Positions 50,969 through 57,035 of a DNA stretch of 57,035 nt are shown here, piece by piece. The stretch comes from CALWZE01 sp964645785 (GTDB lineage: Bacteria; Bacillota; Clostridia; Oscillospirales; Ruminococcaceae). The stretch covers positions 1-57,035 of the forward strand of contig CAZYAV010000011.1 in the NCBI GenBank assembly GCA_964645785.1, in the 5' to 3' direction. Made by a program: the position numbers and the translations under genes. Each line of letters opens with the position of its first letter. Position 1 is the first letter of the stretch. The notes beneath the pieces were generated by a model that saw only the letters and a program-made list of their open reading frames with translations, made no database searches and was not told the origin of the DNA.

Positions 50969-52630
50969 TCAATCCCTGTGATTGTTGATGGCGCTTGCAA
51001 GCGCGTGGACGCTCGCCGCCATGATGTCGGTGTCCAGCCCGGCGCCCCAGGTGACCTGCCCGTCCTCCCATTCCAGCCCGACATAGGCCGCCGCCTGGCT
51101 GGTCGAGCCAGTCTCCAGCGCGTGCTCGGTGTAGGTGAGGATCGCGTACGACCGCCCGGAGCCGCCGCGCACCGCGTTGCTCACCGCGTCCAGCCGCCCG
51201 TTGCCCTTGCCGGCATACTCGCGGGTCTCGCCGTTTTCGCTTACGGACACAACGGCGTGGATGCCGTCCCGCTGCTGGAGATAGTGCGCCTCCAATACAT
51301 TGAATGGCTCGTTTTTGTTGACATATTCCATCTCGAAAATCGAGAGAATATCCGCCGGGGAAAGCTCCTTGTGCATGTGGTCGGAGACCGACTTGACCGC
51401 GTAGCCGAGCTGCTCGCGCATCTTGGGCGGCAGGTTGTAGCCGTACGCCTGCTCGAGCACATAGCCGATGCCGCCCTTGCCCGACTGGCTGTTGATGCGG
51501 ATGACGTCGGTCTCGTACTCGCGGCCGACATCGTGGGGGTCGATGGGCAGATAGGGCACCGTCCAGCGCTCCGGCTCCTTCTCCTCGTGCCACTTCATCC
51601 CCTTGGCAATCGCGTCCTGATGGCTGCCCGAGAACGCCGCAAATACCAGCGCCCCCGCGTAGGGCTGCCGCTCGTACACGTGCATCCGGGTCACCTTTTC
51701 GTATTCGGCCACGACCGCCGGCATATCCGAAAAATCGAGTCCCGGGTCGACGCCGTGGCTGTACATGTTCATCGCGAGGGTGATGACGTCGACGTTGCCG
51801 GTGCGCTCCCCGTTGCCGAACAGGGTGCCCTCGACCCTGTCCGCCCCGGCCAGGAGCCCCAGCTCGGTGTCCGCCACGCCGCAGCCGCGGTCGTTGTGGG
51901 GGTGCAGGCTGAGCACGACGTTCTCGCGGTATTTCAGCCGGTCGCTCATGTACTCGATCTGGTTTGCGTACACATGGCTCATGCTCATCGCAACCGTCAC
52001 GGGCAGGTTGATAATCACCGGCTTTTCGGCCGTCGGCTGCAGGATATCCAGCACCGCGTTGCACACCTCCAGCGCGTATTCCGGCTCGGTGCCCGTAAAG
52101 CTCTCGGGGCTGTATTCAAAGCGGAAATTCCCCGGGTATTCCGCGGCCAGCTTTTTAACCAGCTGCGCCCCGTCGGTCGCGATTTTTTTGATTTCCTCTT
52201 TGGATTTTTTAAAGACCTGCTCGCGCTGGGCAACGCTGGTGGAATTGTAAAAATGGACAACCGCGCTCGGCGCGCCGCGCAGCGCCTCAAAGGTCTTGCG
52301 GATGATGTGGTCGCGGCACTGGGTCAGCACCTGCACCGTCACGTCCCCGGGGATGAGGTTCTGCTCGATGAGCGCGCGCAGGAAGTCGTACTCGGTCTCG
52401 CTCGCCGCCGGGAAGCCGACCTCAATCTCCTTAAAGCCGATTTTGACGAGGAAGCGGAAAAAATCCAGCTTTTCCTCCAGGCTCATCGGGACAATGAGGC
52501 TCTGGTTCCCGTCGCGCAGGTCGACGCTGCACCAGATGGGCGCCTTTTCAATGTGGTCCTTTTTCGCCCAGCGCATCTCGCATTCGGGCGCGGGGAAGTA
52601 CCCCGGGCTGTACTTTTTCGGGTTCATCAT
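50969..52630 (-). CDS. leuA: 2-isopropylmalate synthase
   Basis: 553 residues, the LeuA type-2 form with N-terminal extension: APIWCSVDLRDGNQSL (metal/acetyl-CoA-binding start), SLHPHNDRGCGVADTEL with the HxH-type metal ligands, and a C-terminal regulatory domain (leucine feedback in this family). It condenses acetyl-CoA with 2-oxoisovalerate, the first step of leucine synthesis. ATG 52630 has AAAGGAG about 12 nt upstream. First gene of leuACDB, directly behind a T-box leader. Confidence 0.96.
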   Translation of the reverse strand: MMNPKKYSPGYFPAPECEMRWAKKDHIEKAPIWCSVDLRDGNQSLIVPMSLEEKLDFFRFLVKIGFKEIEVGFPAASETEYDFLRALIEQNLIPGDVTVQVLTQCRDHIIRKTFEALRGAPSAVVHFYNSTSVAQREQVFKKSKEEIKKIATDGAQLVKKLAAEYPGNFRFEYSPESFTGTEPEYALEVCNAVLDILQPTAEKPVIINLPVTVAMSMSHVYANQIEYMSDRLKYRENVVLSLHPHNDRGCGVADTELGLLAGADRVEGTLFGNGERTGNVDVITLAMNMYSHGVDPGLDFSDMPAVVAEYEKVTRMHVYERQPYAGALVFAAFSGSHQDAIAKGMKWHEEKEPERWTVPYLPIDPHDVGREYETDVIRINSQSGKGGIGYVLEQAYGYNLPPKMREQLGYAVKSVSDHMHKELSPADILSIFEMEYVNKNEPFNVLEAHYLQQRDGIHAVVSVSENGETREYAGKGNGRLDAVSNAVRGGSGRSYAILTYTEHALETGSTSQAAAYVGLEWEDGQVTWGAGLDTDIMAASVHALASAINNHRD

Positions 52631-52705
52631 GGTTGGCAAAAGCTCCTTTCCAGTTCCGGCCGAACGGGTCTGCGCCGCCTGTACGCGCCGCCGGCTTTCT
52701 GCAAC

Positions 52706-53006
52706 AAAAAACCGTCCCTCAGCCTGTTGTTTCGGCTAAGAGACGGAGACTTGCGTCCTCGCGGTACCACTCTTATTGCTGCCCTGCGCGCAGGGCAACC
52801 ACTCGGCGCCGTCGGCCCGCAATGCGGACGAACAGCCTGACCTGATAACGGGGTCAAACCCGGCTCCCCTACTCGGCCAAAGCGGCCTTTCAGCTTGCTG
52901 CTCGGGGGCGAGCGGCGGCAGTTCCGGCGCTGTCTTTCACCAGGGCGACAGCTCTCTGCGGCGCGGATCTCTGCGCGGATTCCCCGTCACGGCATTTCCA
53001 ATATGT
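52706..53006 (-). ncRNA. T-box leader riboswitch (leucine) of leuACDB
   Basis: The conserved T-box AGAGTGGTACCGC (52761-52773) is followed by a terminator: 13-bp stem CCGTCTCTTAGCC/GGCTGAGGGACGG (52734-52746 with 52712-52724) and TTTTTT. Upstream lie stem I features AGAGAG and GGTG near 52940-52960. A CTC leucine codon at 52910-52912, directly before GCCCCC that can pair with GACGGGG, is the likely specifier. Uncharged tRNA-Leu would bind and permit transcription of leuACDB. Confidence 0.9.
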
Positions 53007-53011
53007 TTGAT

Positions 53012-53040
53012 ATCATACCCTGCAAATCCGGGTTTGTCAA
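53012..53040 (-). promoter_or_regulatory. promoter of the leu T-box transcript
   Basis: Minus strand TTGACA (53035-53040), 17-bp spacer, TATGAT (53012-53017), placing the start near 53005. Confidence 0.85.
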
Positions 53041-53351
53041 GCCTTTTTTGCGCCGGCTCATGTGCGCCATGCGCGGGTTTGTCCATGCCGTGCTGCAAAA
53101 GGAACAAAAAGGCAGTGAAGGGGTTCAGCCTGCGGTACGGCAGAGCTGCCCAAGGCCGAACCCGGAGGCGGGTGCGCCCCCGTTCGTTATGGGAAAGAGC
53201 ACACAAGCCGCCGGATGCAGGCGGTATCCCATATGCTGCACACAGAAGCACAGGATTGTACAAGCAGCCATTTGCTGTTTTCCCTTTGTGCAGCACATCA
53301 CTGACAAATCCGCACGGCTCTTTTGGCGGTTTTGGGGATTCGGTCTTTCCC
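53041..53351. other. spacer between leu operon and ddl
   Basis: About 310 bp without a supported gene. An inverted repeat TGCTGCACA (53234-53242) with TGTGCAGCA (53287-53295) encloses 44 nt; its role is unknown. Confidence 0.45.
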
Positions 53352-53381
53352 TTGGCGCATCTTTATGGTATTATTTATAAT
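53352..53381 (+). promoter_or_regulatory. promoter of ddl-murI
   Basis: TTGGCG (53352-53357), 18-bp spacer, TATAAT (53376-53381). Confidence 0.6.
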
Positions 53382-53469
53382 ACGGCTTTATTAAGATTAT
53401 AGCATGGGGTGCGCGGCGGCTCGGCTGCCCGCGGCGCCCAATACAAGAATAAATCGAGGTTATAACGGC

Positions 53470-54537
53470 ATGATGGCACAGTGCAAAGCAGGCATTCTAT
53501 TCGGCGGCGCGTCCAGCGAGCACGAGGTTTCCCTCAAATCCGCGGCGGCGGTTGTCCGCAGCTTCCCGGCGGGGTACGGCCCCGTCCTCATCGGCATCAC
53601 CCGGGACGGGCGCTGGTTCCGGTTTTCTGGCAGCGCGGACGAGATCGAGTCCGGCGCGTGGGAGCGCAGCGGCTCGCTCTGCCCCGCGTTCGTCTCCCCC
53701 GACCGCGCGGTTCACGGCCTGGTAATTCTGCGCCCCGACGGGCGGTATGAGACCGAGCGGCTGGACGCGGTTTTCCCCGTGCTGCACGGGCGCAACGGGG
53801 AGGACGGCACCATCCAGGGGCTGTTTGAGCTTGCGGGTATCCCCTACGTCGGCTGCGGAGTGCTGGCCAGCGCCATCTGCATGGACAAGGCGGTGACCAA
53901 CGCGATGCTCGACCATTTCGGCATCCCGCACGCGCCCTGGGTCATGACCACCAAATACGAGCTCAGCGCGTTCGAGCACAACGCGCAGGTCTGGGAGAGC
54001 CGGCTGGGCTACCCGATGTTCGTCAAGCCCGCCAACGCGGGCAGCTCGGTCGGCATCAGCAAGGTGCACAGCCGGGATGCGCTGCGGCGGGCGCTCGACC
54101 TCGCGTTTGCGCATGACCCAAAAGCGGTGATTGAAAAGTGCATCGTCGGCAAGGAGCTGGAGTGCTCGGTGCTCGGCAACCGCGACCCGCAGGTCTCGGC
54201 GGTCGGCGAGATTCTGCCGGCCAACGAGTTTTACGATTACGACGCAAAATACAACAACGCCGCAAGCGAGACCCGCATCCCCGCCGCCATTTCGGACGAC
54301 AAGCGGGACGAGATGCGCGCGCTGGCGGCGCGCGCTTACCGGGTGCTGGGCTGCCGGGGGCTTGCGCGGGTGGATTTCCTGCTGGAGGAGAGCACCGGCC
54401 GGCTCTATCTCAACGAGCCGAACACGATTCCCGGCTTCACCTCCATCAGCATGTACGCCAAAATGTGGGCGGCGGCCGGGGTCGGCTTTGCCGAGCTGAT
54501 CGACCGCCTGTTCAAGCTCGCGGCCGAGCGGGACTGA
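53470..54537 (+). CDS. ddl: D-alanine-D-alanine ligase
   Basis: 355 residues of the ATP-grasp fold. GILFGGASSEHEVSLKSAA, FPVLHGRNGEDGTIQGLFEL, FVKPANAGSSVGISKV and LNEPNTIPGFTSISMY are all present; the omega-loop region reads NEFYDYDAKYNN as in true D-Ala-D-Ala ligases. The N-terminal half (GITRDGRWFRFSG, LCPAFVSPDRAV) is notably like VanG-type ligases, so this is the Ddl subgroup closest to D-Ala-D-Ser enzymes. ATG 53470 has GAGG 10 nt upstream; a second ATG follows at 53473. Makes the peptidoglycan dipeptide; murI follows after 4 bp. Confidence 0.93.
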   Translation: MMAQCKAGILFGGASSEHEVSLKSAAAVVRSFPAGYGPVLIGITRDGRWFRFSGSADEIESGAWERSGSLCPAFVSPDRAVHGLVILRPDGRYETERLDAVFPVLHGRNGEDGTIQGLFELAGIPYVGCGVLASAICMDKAVTNAMLDHFGIPHAPWVMTTKYELSAFEHNAQVWESRLGYPMFVKPANAGSSVGISKVHSRDALRRALDLAFAHDPKAVIEKCIVGKELECSVLGNRDPQVSAVGEILPANEFYDYDAKYNNAASETRIPAAISDDKRDEMRALAARAYRVLGCRGLARVDFLLEESTGRLYLNEPNTIPGFTSISMYAKMWAAAGVGFAELIDRLFKLAAERD

Positions 54538-54541
54538 GCGG

Positions 54542-55387
54542 ATGGACGCGCGCGCGATCGGGATCTTTGATTCGGGTCTGGGCGGGCTGACCGCCGTCAA
54601 GCAGCTGCACCGGCTTGCCCCCGGGGAGGACATCGTCTTTCTGGGGGACACGGCGCGGGTTCCCTACGGCACCCGCCCGGCTGAAACCATCATCCGCTAC
54701 TCTCTCGAGGACATCTCCTTCCTGCTCTCGTTCGATATCAAGCTGATTGTTGCGGCGTGCGGCACGGTCAGCTCCACCCTGCCCCGGGCATACGCCGAAT
54801 CGCTGCCCGTCCCGTTTGTGGACGTGATTGCCCCCACCGCCCGCGCGGCGGCGGCCGCCACCCGCAACGGGCGCATCGGCATCCTCGGCACCCCCGCCAC
54901 CATCCGCAGCGGCTCGTTTGTGCGGGCGCTTGCGGCGATTGACCCGGCGCTCGTCCCGCTGCCGCAGGCCTGTCCGCTGTTTGTGCCGCTGGTGGAAAAC
55001 GGCTATTTTGCGCGGGACTGCGCAGTGACCCGGCTGGTTGCGCAGGAGTATCTCCAACCGCTAAAGGACGCGGGGGCGGACACGATCATCCTCGGCTGCA
55101 CCCACTACCCCATCATTCAGGACATCATCGCGGACACGGTGGGCAGCGGCGTCCGGCTGATCGACAGCGGGCTGGAGACGGCGCGCCACGCGCTCGCGCT
55201 GCTGGACGGGCGGGACGCGCGCGGCGGCAGCGGCTCGATTCGCTTCTACACCTCGGACGAGACCGACGGCTTTGAGAGCAACGCCGGCGTCTTTCTCGGC
55301 CATCCGCTTGCGCAGCGCGCGTGCAAGGCGGATCTGCAAAGGGTCGCGCTGCATCCCTGCTTTGGGATCCGGGAGGATGAGGAATGA
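54542..55387 (+). CDS. murI: glutamate racemase
   Basis: 281 residues. Supplies D-glutamate for peptidoglycan. Both catalytic cysteines are present: Cys73 in VAACGTVSS (usually ACNT; Asn is Gly here, a variant I associate with clostridia) and the second in ILGCTHYP near 186; the opening IGIFDSGLGGLTAV is canonical. It starts 4 bp after ddl with little Shine-Dalgarno, so translation is probably coupled, and its stop overlaps the next start. Confidence 0.94.
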   Translation: MDARAIGIFDSGLGGLTAVKQLHRLAPGEDIVFLGDTARVPYGTRPAETIIRYSLEDISFLLSFDIKLIVAACGTVSSTLPRAYAESLPVPFVDVIAPTARAAAAATRNGRIGILGTPATIRSGSFVRALAAIDPALVPLPQACPLFVPLVENGYFARDCAVTRLVAQEYLQPLKDAGADTIILGCTHYPIIQDIIADTVGSGVRLIDSGLETARHALALLDGRDARGGSGSIRFYTSDETDGFESNAGVFLGHPLAQRACKADLQRVALHPCFGIREDEE

Positions 55388-55821
55388 ACAACAACTACAC
55401 CATCACAATCGACGGAAAGCAGTACGCGGCGGGGGACGTCGAGACGCTGTCCCTGACAACCCGCGGCGATTTTGCGCAGGCGGAGGACGGCCGGTTCCAG
55501 ATCCAGTACGAGGAATCCGAGACCACCGGCTTTGCGGGGGACACCACCACCCTCACCGTTGAGGACAGCGCCCGCGCGACCCTCTCGCGCAGCGGAAAAA
55601 CCCACAGCAGCCTGGTCATCGAAAAGGGGCGCAAGCACCTTTGCCACTACGACACCGGCTCCGGCACCCTGGTCATCGGGGTCTACGCCGTCAAAATCGA
55701 CAACCGCCTGCACGAGCACGGCGGCTCGCTGCACCTGCGGTACAAGCTGGACGTCAACTCAAGCACCCTGTCGGTCAACGATCTCAATATCACAGTAAGG
55801 GAGAACCAAACCAATGCATAA
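55384..55821 (+). CDS. DUF1934 (YwiB-like) protein
   Basis: 145 residues, an all-beta lipocalin-like fold predicted for DUF1934: RFQIQYEESETTGFAGDTTT, GKTHSSLVIEKGRKHLCHYDT and LHLRYKLDVN. In Firmicutes it nearly always precedes argS, as here. Function unknown. ATG overlaps the murI stop (ATGA), and the end overlaps the argS start by 8 bp. Confidence 0.9.
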   Translation: MNNNYTITIDGKQYAAGDVETLSLTTRGDFAQAEDGRFQIQYEESETTGFAGDTTTLTVEDSARATLSRSGKTHSSLVIEKGRKHLCHYDTGSGTLVIGVYAVKIDNRLHEHGGSLHLRYKLDVNSSTLSVNDLNITVRENQTNA

Positions 55822-57035
55822 CCCCATCGAACAGGCAAAGCAGCAGGCGGCGGCGCTTGTGCGCCGCGCGTTTGCGGACGCCGCGGCGGCGGACAGGCTG
55901 CCGCAGGCAGAGCTGCCCGACTTTATCATCGAAATCCCCGGCGACGCCGCCCACGGCGACTTTGCGTGCAACGCGGCGCTGGCCGGCGCCAAGGCGCTCC
56001 GGCTGCCCCCGCGCAAAATCGCCGAGGCGCTGGCCGAATCCGTCCGGCTGGACGGCTCCGCCTTTGCGCGGGTCGAGGTGGCAGGTCCCGGCTTCCTCAA
56101 CTTCTACCTCGGGGACGCCTACTGCGCCGACACGGTGCGCGCGATTCTCGATGCGGGCGCGGAATACGGCCGGACAAACCTCGGCGGCGGGCAGAAATAC
56201 ATGGTGGAGTACGTCTCCGCCAACCCGACCGGGCCGATGCATCTCGGCAACGCGCGGGGCGGCGCGCTGGGCGATTGCCTGGCGAGCGTGCTGGACGCGG
56301 CGGGCTACGACGTAACCCGGGAATTCCTGATCAACGACGCGGGCAACCAAATCGCGAAATTTGCAAAATCCCTGGAAGCGCGCTATCTCCAGCTCTATCA
56401 GCCGGGAATCGAGTTCCCCGAGGACGGCTACCAGGGCGAGGACATCACCGCCCACGCCAAAGCCTTCGCCGCGCTGCACGGGGACGCGTATGTCGCCCGC
56501 CCCAGCGAGGAGCGGCGGCAGGCGCTCGTCGACTACGCGCTGCCCATCAACATCCAGGGTCTCAAGGACGACCTGCACACCTACCGGATTGATTACGACG
56601 TCTGGTTCCCCGAAAGCGACCTGCACAAGGCCGGCGTGGTGGACAAGGTCATCGGCCTGCTGCGGGAGCGGGGCGCGATCTACGAGCAGGACGGCGCCGT
56701 GTGGTACCGCGCAACCGACTTTGGCGGCGAAAAGGACGAGGTGCTTGTGCGCGCAAACGGCATCCCCACCTATTTTGCGGCCGATATCGCCTACCACTAC
56801 AACAAATTCGCCGTGCGCGGGTTCGACCGGGTCATCAACGTCTGGGGCGCGGATCACCACGGCCACGTCGCCCGGCTCAAGGGCGCGATGGACGCCATCG
56901 GGCTGGACGGCAGCAAGCTGGACATCGTCCTCACCCAGCTGGTGCGGCTTGTGCGCAACGGCGAGCCGGTGCGCATGAGCAAGCGAACCGGCAAGGCGAT
57001 TACCCTGACCGACCTGCTTGAGGAGATTCCGATTG
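55814..57035 (+). CDS. argS: arginyl-tRNA synthetase (3' end missing)
   Basis: ATG 55814 to the window edge gives 407 codons of a protein normally about 560. The N-terminal additional domain is followed by the class I HIGH motif as VSANPTGPMHLGNARGG near 138, YFAADIAYHYNKF and VWGADHHGHVARLKG, then RMSKRTGKAITL near 393, the KMSKS-equivalent. Charges tRNA-Arg. Translation is coupled to the DUF1934 gene by overlap. The C-terminal anticodon-binding part lies outside the window. Confidence 0.95.
   Translation, partial: MHNPIEQAKQQAAALVRRAFADAAAADRLPQAELPDFIIEIPGDAAHGDFACNAALAGAKALRLPPRKIAEALAESVRLDGSAFARVEVAGPGFLNFYLGDAYCADTVRAILDAGAEYGRTNLGGGQKYMVEYVSANPTGPMHLGNARGGALGDCLASVLDAAGYDVTREFLINDAGNQIAKFAKSLEARYLQLYQPGIEFPEDGYQGEDITAHAKAFAALHGDAYVARPSEERRQALVDYALPINIQGLKDDLHTYRIDYDVWFPESDLHKAGVVDKVIGLLRERGAIYEQDGAVWYRATDFGGEKDEVLVRANGIPTYFAADIAYHYNKFAVRGFDRVINVWGADHHGHVARLKGAMDAIGLDGSKLDIVLTQLVRLVRNGEPVRMSKRTGKAITLTDLLEEIPI

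Noticed and set aside
49457..52840. 1127-codon open frame on the plus strand opposite leuA-leuC
   Set aside because: It lies antisense to clear leu genes. GC-rich codons leave stops rare on the other strand, and the translation is Arg/His/Val-rich with no domain.
53470..54537. Vancomycin-resistance ligase
   Set aside because: The omega loop is of Ddl type, no vanT, vanXY or vanRS genes are adjacent, and the operon partner is murI.

Overview
The window looks like one scaffold of a high-GC Clostridia genome, most like Oscillospiraceae/Ruminococcaceae gut bacteria. Support is the Firmicute gene content: a leu T-box leader, a GAAC-N4-GTTC LexA box before recA, DegV, YqhQ (DUF1385), YwiB(DUF1934)-argS and DUF1540. 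Genes have strong AGGAGG-type ribosome sites and TTGACA/TATAAT-type promoters set in very GC-rich DNA. TTG starts are used at least three times. A 100-N run flanked by a 55-bp exact duplication shows this is a draft assembly. No rRNA, phage, transposase or CRISPR array is visible.

Layout. 1-2500: tRNA-Gly(CCC), a marR-degV pair with a MarR-like operator. 2511-7900: minus-strand housekeeping run recA-recX-rimO-pgsA-cysS from an SOS-type promoter. 8119-13764: lipoprotein, response regulator, histidine kinase, yqhQ, prmC. 14067-16001: UMF1-type MFS transporter plus a small membrane protein. 16262-20239: RlmD-type methyltransferase, endonuclease III and divergent RarA. 20321-20669: a non-coding tandem array of about 17 units of 19-21 bp. 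20769-22176: small acidic protein, cupin, GNAT. 22451-24854: a 724-residue TAXI binding protein fused to a GltS glutamate symporter, plus a 61-residue protein, from a consensus promoter. 25337-28743: unknown membrane proteins and a PrsW protease. 28909-30129: thioredoxin and Mrp/Nbp35. 30272-33767: DUF2975-XRE-DUF4173-DUF5301-like operon containing the assembly gap. 34729-43597: eight-gene operon of a Liv-type ABC importer and two uroporphyrinogen-decarboxylase-like proteins, divergent from a GntR/HutC regulator. 44086-44635: a tandem repeat of about 140-150 bp. 44699-45554: PadR plus a HAAS-like membrane protein carrying the GGADGPT motif of sodium-pumping decarboxylases. 46076-47719: amidohydrolase and DUF1540. 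48101-53040: T-box-controlled leuACDB. 53470-57035: ddl-murI-DUF1934-argS, argS running off the end.

The best candidate for something new is the TAXI-GltS fusion: a lipid-anchored extracellular binding protein covalently joined to a secondary sodium/glutamate symporter with no TRAP membrane subunits nearby. Second are the Liv/UroD-like cluster, whose substrate is unknown and whose two UroD-like proteins differ in their metal ligands, and the two unrelated non-coding tandem arrays. Operons are separated by unusually long, GC-rich spacers with no recognisable content.
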